Below are positions 53,078 to 60,914 of a stretch of 64,000 bases of DNA, one piece after another. Within the stretch, counting starts at the first letter, position 1; each line of letters starts with the position of its first letter. Below the pieces are notes generated by a model. It was given only the letters and a program-made list of their open reading frames with translations. It ran no database searches and was not told the origin of the DNA. Source of the stretch: Chenggangzhangella methanolivorans (lineage in GTDB: Bacteria; Pseudomonadota; Alphaproteobacteria; Rhizobiales; Methylopilaceae); contig NZ_CP081869.1 of assembly GCF_019797865.1 (NCBI RefSeq), positions 4,974,501 through 5,038,500 on the forward strand. Direction: 5' to 3'. Both the position numbers and the translations under genes were made by a program.

Positions 53078-53899
53078 TTGACCGATCTCGCCAGCCGCCC
53101 CCACGCCGCGACAGACGAGCCGACCTCCTCGCCGGAAGGCGGGCCGACCCTCTCGAGCCAGGGCGAGCCCGACCGGCCGACGCATGGCGACCCGTACGAC
53201 GGCGACCCGCACGACCCGCAGGCGCAGCCCGGTCCGCCGCACAGGCGCGGATTTTCCGCGGTGCTCGCCGATCTCGCCGCCGGCGACAGCCCGCGCGTCA
53301 GCGTCGGCCAGATCCTCCACGCCTTCGGCGATCGGGCCTTCGGCGCTTCTCCTCGTCTTCGCGCTGCCCAACGCCCTGCCGATGCCGCCCGGAACCTCCG
53401 CGATTCTCGGCAGCCCGCTGCTCTTCATCGCGTTCCAGCTGATGAGCGGCCGCCCGGTGCTCTGGCTGCCGAAGCTCATCACCGACGGTCCCTGAAGCGC
53501 GAGGACTTCCGGACGCTCGCGGCCAAGATCGATCCGTGGGTGAAGAAGTGCGAGCGCCTGCTCAAGCCGCGCGTCCCGCTTGCTCACCACGCCGTTCGCC
53601 GACCGGCTGACGGGGGCGGCCTGCTTCATCCTGTCCATCATCCTCACGCTGCCGATTCCCCTCGGCAACATGCCGCCCGCGGTCGCGATCACGGCTTCGC
53701 GCTCGGCATGATCGAAAGCGACGGAGCCGCGATCGGCGTCGGCTGGGCGGCCACGATCGGAAGTTTTGTGATCCTCGGCCTGTTCGCAGGCGTGGTCACC
53801 GCGGGATTGCAGTATTTCGGCGGACCGCTGCTGTCTTTTCGGCTTCTGATCCACAGGCCTCGCCTCGCGGCTTGCGGCCCCCGCCGAACCTCCGTATGA
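53078..53899 (+). CDS. ExoD-family exopolysaccharide synthesis protein (frameshifted)
   Basis: This is a membrane protein of the ExoD family. The polar N-terminus (about 60 residues, TTG start) leads to FSAVLADLAAGDSPRVSVGQ and ILHAFGDRAFGA. The remaining parts are in several frames: LVFALPNALPMPPGTSAILG, SPLLFIAFQLMSGRPVLWLP, KREDFRTLAAKIDPWVKKCE, FILSIILTLPIPLGNMPPA and FALGMIESDGAAIGVGWAAT. Frame changes fall near 53347, 53492, 53580 and 53690. The order matches ExoD, known from rhizobial exopolysaccharide production, though its biochemical role is unclear. Together with recJ this is the most error-rich part of the window. Confidence 0.82.
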   Translation: MTDLASRPHAATDEPTSSPEGGPTLSSQGEPDRPTHGDPYDGDPHDPQAQPGPPHRRGFSAVLADLAAGDSPRVSVGQILHAFGDRAFGASPRLRAAQRPADAARNLRDSRQPAALHRVPADERPPGALAAEAHHRRSLKREDFRTLAAKIDPWVKKCERLLKPRVPLAHHAVRRPADGGGLLHPVHHPHAADSPRQHAARGRDHGFALGMIESDGAAIGVGWAATIGSFVILGLFAGVVTAGLQYFGGPLLSFRLLIHRPRLAACGPRRTSV

Positions 53900-53912
53900 A
53901 GCGCGGGCGCAC

Positions 53913-53987
53913 GCGCTCTTCGTCTATCGGTTAGGACGTCAGCCTTTCACGCTGAAAAGACGGGTTCGACTCCCGTAGAGCGCGCCA
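53913..53987 (+). tRNA. tRNA-Glu (anticodon TTC)
   Basis: Acceptor GCGCTCT pairs with AGAGCGC. The D-arm is GTCT...GGAC around ATCGGTTA. The anticodon stem-loop contains CTTTCAC, giving anticodon TTC. The T-arm is ACGGG-TTCGACT-CCCGT. The discriminator is G and the 3' CCA is encoded. It is on the plus strand, just after exoD. Confidence 0.95.
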
Positions 53988-54113
53988 CCGGCCTTCAGCC
54001 TCCCGTTTTGTCTTAACCGTCGTGCGCGGCCCATGATTGACGGCTGCGCGCGCAGGCGTAGTTGAGGGTGTCGAGCTGCCGGTTCTCGACCGGCCGACGC
54101 CGGACCGCGCCGC

Positions 54114-54383
54114 ATGAAGACATCGGCCCAGATCGCGATCGGCATCGCCTGCGCCTTCGGCGCCTTGCTGGCGTTCGGGATCCTCGACATCAAGCCGTCG
54201 GGTCCGACGCTCGAGCAGGCCGCCGAAGCCGAACGCGCCGAGCAGCGCGCCCAGAACGCCGAGATCTGCCGGCTCGCGCGTGATCGCCTCAGCCGTCTCA
54301 AGGCGGAGGACGATGGCGCGAAGCAAGAGCGCGAAGATGACGAACACGTCGTCCGCGTGAAGTGCGCGCCGCTTGGGCTTTGA
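54114..54383 (+). CDS. Small single-pass membrane hypothetical protein
   Basis: This 89-residue protein has one N-terminal membrane segment (MKTSAQIAIGIACAFGALLA, then FGILDIKP). A charged helical region follows (EQAAEAERAEQRAQNAEICR) with two cysteines in total (EICRLARDRL and RVKCAPLGL). It has no recognised domain. It is monocistronic between tRNA-Glu and the oxalate-linked genes. Confidence 0.6.
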   Translation: MKTSAQIAIGIACAFGALLAFGILDIKPSGPTLEQAAEAERAEQRAQNAEICRLARDRLSRLKAEDDGAKQEREDDEHVVRVKCAPLGL

Positions 54384-54701
54384 CTCGCCCGAGCGACGTT
54401 CGCCCGGCCGTAGACGAATGCGGGCAGGCCTGCCCGTCATAAGCTCGCCGGAAGCGTCGTCAGATGAGCAAGGCGGCTGCGGATCATGACCGTCCGGCGC
54501 TTGATCGACCGGCGTTCGGGTCGATCTTAGGCCTGTTCACATCGCGACTCCCCATCGCAGCCTTGGGCTGCGCCGCGCTTGACAGTGCCTCGGTCGGTGG
54601 CATACCAAATACCAATCTTAGCGCCGTTCTAGGGACGGTGGTCGAGATCAGCGGCGCGCCGCCCTTCGCGAAGCGTCCTCGGGTCAGCGGATCGGTGTCC
54701 G
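54384..54701. other. Regulatory stretch upstream of the PAS-frc genes
   Basis: There is no convincing gene in this stretch. One 86-codon plus-strand frame (54464-54724) is open but has an unlikely composition. It also overlaps both the promoter and the PAS start. The stretch holds a sigma-70-like promoter and the TGGCATACCAAAT element. Confidence 0.6.
54579..54610 (+). promoter_or_regulatory. Promoter and TGGCATACCAAAT operator upstream of PAS-frc
   Basis: TTGACA at 54579-54584 is followed after 17 bases by ATACCA at 54602-54607. The -10 region overlaps TGGCATACCAAAT (54598-54610). The same core occurs upstream of oxlT as TGGCATGCCAAAA, suggesting a shared repressor of the GntR/FadR kind. 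Confidence 0.55.
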
Positions 54702-55163
54702 ATGTCGGAAGCGATAAGCATTGACGACCTTGTGGCGAACGCCGGCGACGCGGTGATCGTGTCGGACGCCGACGGCGTCATCGTCGTCTGGAACGACGCG
54801 GCGAGCCGCGTCTTCGGTTTCAGCGCCGACGAGGCGATGGGCGAGACGCTCGACATCATCACGCCCGAGCGTCACCGCAAACGCCATTGGGACGGTTACG
54901 CGAAGTCGATGGAGACCGGGGAGACCCGGTATGGCGACGGCGAATTGCTGAAGGTGCCGGCGCTGCACAAGGACGGCCGCAAGCTGTCGATCGCATTTAC
55001 CGTCGGAATGCTGTTCGGGTCCGACGGAAAGCCTTCAGGGGTCGCCGCGATCGTTCGGGACGAGACCGACCGGTGGGCCAAGGAAACAGACATGCGCAAG
55101 CGGATCTCGGAGCTCGAGGCCCGCGTCACAGACCTCCAGGGGCCGGTTCAGACCGGAGCCTGA
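54702..55163 (+). CDS. PAS domain protein encoded upstream of frc
   Basis: This 153-residue protein is a single PAS domain (ISIDDLVANAGDAVIVSDAD, VIVVWNDAASRVFGFSADEA, SIAFTVGMLFGSDGKPSGVA) followed by a PAC-like strand and a short C-terminal helix (DMRKRISELEARVTDLQG). No kinase or DNA-binding domain is present. It resembles the small PAS proteins found beside oxalate or formyl-CoA genes in related bacteria. It could sense a ligand or redox state for the pathway. It lies 85 bases upstream of frc on the same strand. Confidence 0.87.
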   Translation: MSEAISIDDLVANAGDAVIVSDADGVIVVWNDAASRVFGFSADEAMGETLDIITPERHRKRHWDGYAKSMETGETRYGDGELLKVPALHKDGRKLSIAFTVGMLFGSDGKPSGVAAIVRDETDRWAKETDMRKRISELEARVTDLQGPVQTGA

Positions 55164-55248
55164 ACCTGAAAGCGTCCGAAAGGGCGCTCGATACGCAACG
55201 AAGACGAGACCCGCCGACGAAACGATCGCGGGCAATGGAGAGGACCCA

Positions 55249-56499
55249 ATGAGCCAGCCGCTTGAAGGCATCAAGATCATCGATTTCACGCACGTTCAGG
55301 CGGGACCCGCTTGCACGCAGCTCCTCGCCTGGTTCGGCGCCGACGTCATCAAGGTCGAGCGCCCTGGCGCCGGCGACGTCACCCGCACCCAGCTGCGTCA
55401 CGTCGAGGACGCCGACGCGCTCTACTTCACGATGCTGAACTCCAACAAGCGCTCGCTCACCCTCGACACCAAGACTCCCGAGGGCAAGGAAGTCCTGACG
55501 AAGCTCATCAAGGAGAGCGACGTCATGGTCGAGAACTTCGGCCCCGGCGCGCTCGACCGCATGGGCTTTTCCTGGAAGCACATCCAGGAGCTCAACCCGG
55601 GCATGATCCTCGCCTCGGTGAAGGGCTTCTCGGACGGCCATCACTACGAAGACCTGAAGGTCTACGAGAACGTCGCGCAGTGCGCCGGCGGCGCAGCCTC
55701 CACCACCGGCTTCTGGGACGGGCCCCCCACCGTGTCGGCGGCCGCTCTCGGCGACTCGAACACCGGCATGCATCTCGCGATCGGCATCCTCACGGCGCTG
55801 CATCACAAGAACAAGACCGGCCAGGGCCAGAAGGTCGCCGTGTCGATGCAGGATTCGGTGCTCAACCTCTGCCGCGTGAAGCTGCGCGACCAGCAGCGCC
55901 TCGACGCGCTCGGCTATCTCGAGGAATACCCGCAGTATCCGCACGGCGAGTTCACGGACGTGGTTCCGCGCGGCGGCAACGCCGGCGGCGGCGGTCAGCC
56001 GGGCTGGGTTCTGAAGTGCAAGGGCTGGGAGACCGATCCCAACGCCTACATCTACTTCACCATTCAGGGCCACGCCTGGGCCCCGATCTGCAAGGCGCTC
56101 GGCCGCGAGGAGTGGATCGACGATCCGGCTTACAACACCGCCCGCGCCCGCCAGGACAAGATCATGGACATCTTCGCCACGATCGAGGAGTGGCTGAAGG
56201 ACAAGACCAAGTTCGAGGCGGTCGACATCCTGCGCAAGTTCGACATCCCGTGCTCGCCGGTGCTGTCGATGAAGGAGATCGCCGAGGACAAGTCGCTGCG
56301 TGAGAGCGGCACCGTCGTCGAGGTCGACCATCCGAAGCTCGGCAAGTATCTGACGGTCGGCAGCCCGATCAAGTTCTCGAACATGAAGGTCGAGGTGAAG
56401 GCTTCGCCGCTGCTCGGCGAGCACACCGACGAGGTTCTCAAGGGCCTCGGCTACACCGACCAGCAGATCGAGATGCTGCACCAGAACCGCGCGGTCTGA
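55249..56499 (+). CDS. frc: Formyl-CoA:oxalate CoA-transferase
   Basis: This 416-residue class III CoA-transferase starts MSQPLEGIKIIDFTHVQAGP. It has the family core: ACTQLLAWFGADVIKVERPG, LNSNKRSLTLDTKTPEGKEV, MVENFGPGALDRMGFSWKHI (following the expected Asp segment), GFWDGPPTVSAAALGDSNTG and GQKVAVSMQDSVLNLCRVKL. The glycine loop GGNAGGGGQPGWVLKCKGW is characteristic of Frc. It moves CoA from formyl-CoA to oxalate, feeding oxalyl-CoA decarboxylase (oxc), which is not in this window. It shares a regulatory motif with oxlT downstream. Confidence 0.95.
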   Translation: MSQPLEGIKIIDFTHVQAGPACTQLLAWFGADVIKVERPGAGDVTRTQLRHVEDADALYFTMLNSNKRSLTLDTKTPEGKEVLTKLIKESDVMVENFGPGALDRMGFSWKHIQELNPGMILASVKGFSDGHHYEDLKVYENVAQCAGGAASTTGFWDGPPTVSAAALGDSNTGMHLAIGILTALHHKNKTGQGQKVAVSMQDSVLNLCRVKLRDQQRLDALGYLEEYPQYPHGEFTDVVPRGGNAGGGGQPGWVLKCKGWETDPNAYIYFTIQGHAWAPICKALGREEWIDDPAYNTARARQDKIMDIFATIEEWLKDKTKFEAVDILRKFDIPCSPVLSMKEIAEDKSLRESGTVVEVDHPKLGKYLTVGSPIKFSNMKVEVKASPLLGEHTDEVLKGLGYTDQQIEMLHQNRAV

Positions 56500-56533
56500 T
56501 CCGCCGGATCCGACCCGCTAAGGTTCCGTCCTT

Positions 56534-56570
56534 GCGGCGGCGCGCATCCCTCGCGCGCCGCCGCCTCTTT
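56534..56570 (+). terminator. Intrinsic terminator after frc
   Basis: A 12-bp perfect stem (GCGGCGGCGCGC/GCGCGCCGCCGC) with a 7-base loop is followed by CTCTTTCG. The weak T-run reduces certainty. Confidence 0.65.
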
Positions 56571-56614
56571 CGTTCGATGGCGTCGGCCGCGCCGGCGCCG
56601 TAAGGCGAAAGCCG

Positions 56615-57778
56615 ATGATGCACGCATTTTTCCGCCGCTTCGTTCCCGATCTCCCGCCGATCGGCCCGCGCGAGCGCATCCGCGGGGCGTTCGGGGCGCT
56701 GTTCGGCATCCTCGTCACCGGCCTCCTGAGCCACGCCGCTCTCGGGGACGGGAGCGCGCTGCCGATCATGATCGCGCCGATGGGCGCGTCCGCCGTGCTG
56801 CTGTTCGCCGCGCCCGCGAGCCCGCTCGCGCAGCCATGGTCGATCCTCGGCGGCAATCTCGTCGCCGCGCTCGTCGGCGTCACGGCGACGAAGCTGGTGC
56901 CCGATCCTTATCTCGCCTGCGCGCTCGCGATCGGCGTCGCGATCGCGATCATGACGGCGCTCAAATGCCTGCACCCGCCGAGCGGCGCGGTGGCGCTGAC
57001 CGCGGTGCTGGGCGGTCCCGCCGTCACCACGCTCGGCTACGGCTTCGTGGTCTGGCCGGTGCTCGCCAATTCCGCGCTGCTGCTGGCGTCCGCGCTCGCC
57101 TTCAACAATCTCGCCGGCCGTCCCTATCCGCATCCGCGCGCGCAAGGGACGTCGCCGCGGCCGGTCGAGCCGGCGCGCTCGGCGCAGGAGGCGCTCGCCA
57201 GCGCCGACATCGACGCCGCGCTCGAGAATTTCGGCCAGCTGATCGACGTCGAGCGCAGCGACCTCGAGGCGATCCTGCGCGACGCGCAGCTGCGCGCCTA
57301 CGCCCGCCGCTCCGGGCTCACCACCTGCGGCGAGATCATGACGCGCGGCGTGGTCGCGGTCGGACCGCACGCGCCGCTGAAGGAGGCGCTGGAGCTTCTC
57401 CGCCGCCACCGCGTCAAGGCGCTGCCCGTCACCGACGAGGGCGGCAGGGTTCTGGGCGTCGTCACCCAGACCGACCTGCTCGACAAGTCCGAATGGAGCG
57501 CCGCCGGCCCGCGCCTCGGCTTCCGGCGGCGGGTGCGGCTGGCGCTGACCCGCGTGCGCGCGCCGCACGGCGCGGTGGAGGACATCATGACCGCGCCGGC
57601 CATCACCGCGACGCCCGAGACGCCGGTCTCGGACGTCGTGGCGGCGATGGCGCGCTCGGGGCTGCATCACCTGCCGGTCGTCGACGGCGACGGAAAACTG
57701 CTCGGCGTCGTCTCGCAAACCGACATCGTCTCCGCGCTGCTCGCCGACGGCGCCAAGGCCTCGGAGATCGCCGCGTGA
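56615..57778 (+). CDS. HPP-family membrane protein with two CBS domains
   Basis: This 387-residue protein starts MMHAFFRRFVPDLPPIGPRE. Four hydrophobic segments form the HPP domain, with the signature KCLHPPSGAVALTAVLGGPA. A cytoplasmic CBS pair follows: EIMTRGVVAVGPHAPLKEAL with VTDEGGRVLGVVTQTDLLDK, then DIMTAPAITATPETPVSDVV with LPVVDGDGKLLGVVSQTDIV. HPP proteins have been linked to nitrite transport in chloroplasts and cyanobacteria. In this context the substrate is unknown. The GTGA overlap with the esterase gene shows co-translation. Confidence 0.92.
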   Translation: MMHAFFRRFVPDLPPIGPRERIRGAFGALFGILVTGLLSHAALGDGSALPIMIAPMGASAVLLFAAPASPLAQPWSILGGNLVAALVGVTATKLVPDPYLACALAIGVAIAIMTALKCLHPPSGAVALTAVLGGPAVTTLGYGFVVWPVLANSALLLASALAFNNLAGRPYPHPRAQGTSPRPVEPARSAQEALASADIDAALENFGQLIDVERSDLEAILRDAQLRAYARRSGLTTCGEIMTRGVVAVGPHAPLKEALELLRRHRVKALPVTDEGGRVLGVVTQTDLLDKSEWSAAGPRLGFRRRVRLALTRVRAPHGAVEDIMTAPAITATPETPVSDVVAAMARSGLHHLPVVDGDGKLLGVVSQTDIVSALLADGAKASEIAA

Positions 57779-58452
57779 TCGATCCGCACCTCGCAGGACG
57801 GCTCGACTTCGTGCATCGGCCGCCAAGCAGGGAGGCGCTCGGGCCGGGCCTGCACGAGCTCGGCCTGTTCGACGAGCGCGACGCCGTTCTCCTCGTGCCG
57901 GAGAGCGTCGATCCCCGCAGGCCGGCCCCGCTCATGACGCTGTTCCATGGCGGCGGCGGGTCGGCCCAAAAGATCCTGCCGATGATGCGCGATCACGCGC
58001 AGTCGCGCGGCTTCCTCCTGCTCGTTCCCCAGTCGCTGTTCCCGACCTGGGATCTCGTCATCGGCGGCAACGGACCCGACCGCGAGCGGCTCGACAGGGC
58101 GCTCGCGGAAGTCTCGTCGCGCTTCTTCGTCGATCCGCGGCGCTTCGCCTTCGCCGGCCACTCCGACGGCGGCAGCTACACCCTGTCGCTCGGGCCGACC
58201 AACGGGCATCTGGTCACCCACATGATCGTGTCGTCGGCGGGGTTCATGTCCGTGTTCCTCCAGACAGGCGCGCCGAAGGTCTTCATCTCGCACGGGACCA
58301 AGGACGAGCAGATCCCGATCGAGCGGAGCGGGCGGGTGCATTCCGCCAAGCTCAGCGAGGCCGGCTACGACGTCACCTATGTCGAATATGACGGGCCGCA
58401 CGCCTGGCGGCCGGAGATCGCGCAGCGATCGGTCGACTTTTTCCTGGGATGA
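57775..58452 (+). CDS. Alpha/beta-hydrolase (phospholipase/carboxylesterase family)
   Basis: This 225-residue protein has a GTG start overlapping the upstream stop. The fold markers are PLMTLFHGGGGSAQKILPMM (oxyanion loop), FAFAGHSDGGSYTLSLGPTN with the nucleophile Ser in G-H-S-D-G, VFISHGTKDEQIPIERSGRV with the acidic residue, and YDGPHAWRPEIA with the catalytic His. It is probably a cytosolic esterase of unknown substrate. Nothing in the sequence links it to the HPP transporter beyond position. Confidence 0.88.
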   Translation: MIDPHLAGRLDFVHRPPSREALGPGLHELGLFDERDAVLLVPESVDPRRPAPLMTLFHGGGGSAQKILPMMRDHAQSRGFLLLVPQSLFPTWDLVIGGNGPDRERLDRALAEVSSRFFVDPRRFAFAGHSDGGSYTLSLGPTNGHLVTHMIVSSAGFMSVFLQTGAPKVFISHGTKDEQIPIERSGRVHSAKLSEAGYDVTYVEYDGPHAWRPEIAQRSVDFFLG

Positions 58453-58774
58453 CGCTTGCCGGATCGTCTGACGATCCCGGCCTCGATCCGCCATCTTTTT
58501 TGACGAATCCTCGGACCTCTAGGGGGCGCGGCGGTCATTCCGCCGCCGCGCGGCCGCCGCGCTGCGCCCGCAATTCAGGCGCTCGATCGCCGAAAGACTA
58601 GCTGGAACAAGCAGATCGTCGGCGCCATTTTCGCGCTCACGAAACGATCACGAACAGATCACGCGCCGGTGAAGATTGTTCTTGCCTTTTGGCATGGCAG
58701 GTACCAGCATTCTGGCATGCCAAAAGAACGCGATACGCGTCGGCAGTTTGGAAACGCAATTTAGAGGGTGGCTT
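58453..58774. other. Regulatory intergenic stretch upstream of oxlT
   Basis: There are no coding frames of note. The 5' part is GC-rich with a CCCGGCCTCGATCC relic of the palindromic repeats. The last 100 bases drop in GC and carry the inverted repeat at 58686-58726, followed by GAGGGTGG as ribosome site. Confidence 0.6.
58686..58726 (+). promoter_or_regulatory. Inverted-repeat operator upstream of oxlT
   Basis: Perfect 11-base arms CTTTTGGCATG and CATGCCAAAAG are separated by 19 bases. The right arm overlaps the self-palindrome TGGCATGCCA (58713-58722). The core matches TGGCATACCAAAT upstream of PAS-frc. A pair of regulator-binding sites, possibly with looping, is the simplest reading. Confidence 0.65.
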
Positions 58775-60091
58775 ATGAGCACTGAGCTCCGAGCCGGAGC
58801 GCCCGCCGAACGGGTGAGCGACGGCTATCGTTGGCTGCAATTGGCGGTCGGCGTGATCTGCATGGTGATGATCGCGAACCTCCAGTACGGCTGGACGTTC
58901 TTCGTCACCGACATCGAAAAGCAGTTCGGCTGGGATCGCGCGTCGATCCAGTGGGCCTTCACGCTGTTCGTGCTGTTCGAGACCTGGCTGGTGCCGGTCG
59001 AGGGCTGGTTCGTCGACCAGTTCGGTCCGCGCATCGTCGTGGTCTTCGGCGGCGTGATGTGCGGCGTCGGCTGGGTGATCAACGGCTTCGCGGATTCGCT
59101 GCCGATGCTCTATCTCGGGCAGATCATCGCCGGCATCGGCGCCGGCGCCGTCTATGGCACCTGCGTCGGCAACGCGCTGAAGTGGTTCCCGGACAAGCGC
59201 GGCCTTGCGGCCGGCATCACCGCGGCGGGCTTCGGCGCGGGCGCGGCGCTCACCGTCGCCCCGATCCAGTCGATGATCGCGAACTCCGGCTATCAGGCCG
59301 CGTTCATCTGGTTCGGCATCGGTCAGGCCGTCGTCATCGTCGCAATGTCGGTCTTCCTGCTCGCGCCGAAGGCCGGCCAGGTCCCGGCCCCGGTGGTCAA
59401 GGCCAACCTCGTGCAGACCCGCCGCGACTACCGGCCGCGCGAGGTGCTGAGGCATCCGATCTTCTGGCTGATGTACTTCATGTTCGTGATCGTCGGGGCC
59501 GGCGGCCTGATGATCACCGCCAACCTGAAGCCCATCGCGGCCGACTTCCACATCGACAAGATCCCGGTGACGCTCGCCGGCCTCACCATGACGACGGTGA
59601 CGTTCGCCGCCACCATCGACCGCATCCTCAACGGCCTGACCCGTCCGTTCTTCGGCTGGGTTTCCGACAAGATCGGCCGCGAGCCGACGATGTTCATCGC
59701 CTTCGGCTTTGAAGGCGTCGGCATCTATCTGCTTTACCTTTACGGCCACGACCCGGTGCTGTTCGTGATCCTGACCGGCCTCGTGTTCTTCGCCTGGGGC
59801 GAGATCTACTCGCTGTTCCCCTCGACCTGCACCGACACCTTCGGGTCGAAGTTCGCCGCCACCAACGCCGGCCTGCTCTACACCGCGAAGGGCACGGCCG
59901 CGCTGCTGGTGCCGTTCGCCAGCACCCTGCAGACCGCGACCGGCAGCTGGGACTCGGTGTTTCTGATCGCGGCGGGCGCCAACATCCTCGCCTCGTTGCT
60001 CGCCATCACGGTGCTCAAGCCGTGGCGGCGGAGCGTCGTCGCCCGCGCCGAGCGCGAGGTGTCCGGCGCGCACGCCGTCCCGGCGGAGTGA
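58775..60091 (+). CDS. oxlT: OxlT-like oxalate/formate antiporter (MFS)
   Basis: This 438-residue twelve-helix protein starts MSTELRAGAPAERVSDGYRW. Family landmarks are LQYGWTFFVTDIEKQFGWDR, FVDQFGPRIVVVFGGVMCGV, VYGTCVGNALKWFPDKRGLA, AGITAAGFGAGAALTVAPI and RILNGLTRPFFGWVSDKIGR. This pattern is typical of the oxalate:formate antiporter group, which exchanges oxalate for formate across the inner membrane. The ATG at 58775 follows GAGGGTGG. An upstream frame through the operator is not used. frc lies 2.3 kb upstream with a matching operator motif, which supports oxalate as substrate. Confidence 0.92.
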   Translation: MSTELRAGAPAERVSDGYRWLQLAVGVICMVMIANLQYGWTFFVTDIEKQFGWDRASIQWAFTLFVLFETWLVPVEGWFVDQFGPRIVVVFGGVMCGVGWVINGFADSLPMLYLGQIIAGIGAGAVYGTCVGNALKWFPDKRGLAAGITAAGFGAGAALTVAPIQSMIANSGYQAAFIWFGIGQAVVIVAMSVFLLAPKAGQVPAPVVKANLVQTRRDYRPREVLRHPIFWLMYFMFVIVGAGGLMITANLKPIAADFHIDKIPVTLAGLTMTTVTFAATIDRILNGLTRPFFGWVSDKIGREPTMFIAFGFEGVGIYLLYLYGHDPVLFVILTGLVFFAWGEIYSLFPSTCTDTFGSKFAATNAGLLYTAKGTAALLVPFASTLQTATGSWDSVFLIAAGANILASLLAITVLKPWRRSVVARAEREVSGAHAVPAE

Positions 60092-60144
60092 CGCCTTCCG
60101 GGCGCGCGGGATCTCCAGGGTCTCGCGCGCACGCCTCGAACGAA

Positions 60145-60178
60145 GAACGCCCGACGCGACGCGTCGGGCGTTCTTTTT
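60145..60178 (+). terminator. Intrinsic terminator after oxlT
   Basis: A 13-bp perfect stem (GAACGCCCGACGC/GCGTCGGGCGTTC) with a 3-base loop is followed by TTTTT. The complement also has an A-run-flanked form, so it may serve the convergent IalB gene too. Confidence 0.92.
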
Positions 60179-60204
60179 GAGATCCGCCTGAAATCGTTTT
60201 CTGT

Positions 60205-60705
60205 TCAGGGGCAATGCCTGCGCAGCACGCGCATCGCGTCGCTGACGCCCTTAAGCGAGAACTCGTAGCGCGTCTGCGAGCCACGCTTCGACACCGTCGA
60301 GACCGTCATCTTGGCGCCCGACCTCATCGCGGCCAGAAGCTCGTCCTCGCGAGGGCGGGACAGCCAGGCGGCCTTTCCCTCGGTCAGCAGCTGGAAATTT
60401 TCGCCGCCGATCACGGCGCGCCCTTCCGCTTTCGCCGACTGGTCGTAGCCGAACTGAAGGCTCGCCTCCGACCGGACGTCCTCCCGGGTCGTGCTGCGCA
60501 CGAAGAAGGACACCAGCCCGTGGTCGGCCGCGCGGGGGAACGCCGCCGAGGGGTTGGCGTAGATGAAGCAGCCCTTCCGCTCGCCGTCGTCATAGGTCCA
60601 GACGCTCCAGCTCTCGAACCTGCCGAGGTTCTTCTGCGTCGCGGCCTCGGCTGCGGAGCCGAGCATAAGGATGAGGACTGCGGCTGACAGGCCGGTGCGC
60701 TTCAT
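60205..60705 (-). CDS. Invasion-associated locus B (IalB) family secreted protein
   Basis: This 166-residue protein has a signal peptide (MKRTGLSAAVLILMLGSAAE) and then the IalB-type domain: RFESWSVWTYDDGERKGCFI, LVSFFVRSTTREDVRSEASL, ELLAAMRSGAKMTVSTVSKR, and TRYEFSLKGVSDAMRVLRRH before the terminal Cys-Pro. The two cysteines probably pair. IalB proteins are periplasmic and widespread in this order, and their role outside Bartonella is unknown. I chose the ATG at 60705. The frame is open 32 codons further but lacks a signal there. Confidence 0.85.
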   Translation of the reverse strand: MKRTGLSAAVLILMLGSAAEAATQKNLGRFESWSVWTYDDGERKGCFIYANPSAAFPRAADHGLVSFFVRSTTREDVRSEASLQFGYDQSAKAEGRAVIGGENFQLLTEGKAAWLSRPREDELLAAMRSGAKMTVSTVSKRGSQTRYEFSLKGVSDAMRVLRRHCP

Positions 60706-60914
60706 TTTCAACGCCTTTACGCTACGAACGATGCGCCTGGGGGAAGGGCGCGCCGCAATGCTGCCGCCCAGATTTCGCAGAGTCGTTAAACGCGCGATCA
60801 CATCTGTGCGGGCGCCGACTTTCGACGAGCGCTATGGGGTAGTAGGGTGCGAGACAGACAATCAGAGCGACGTCGTCAGGCGCCGGGTCTCGAGTCGATG
60901 AAAGCCGTTCGCCA

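Noticed and set aside
54464..54724. An 86-codon plus-strand frame before the PAS gene
   Set aside because: It spans the TTGACA promoter and the operator and overlaps the PAS start. No ribosome site or family supports it.
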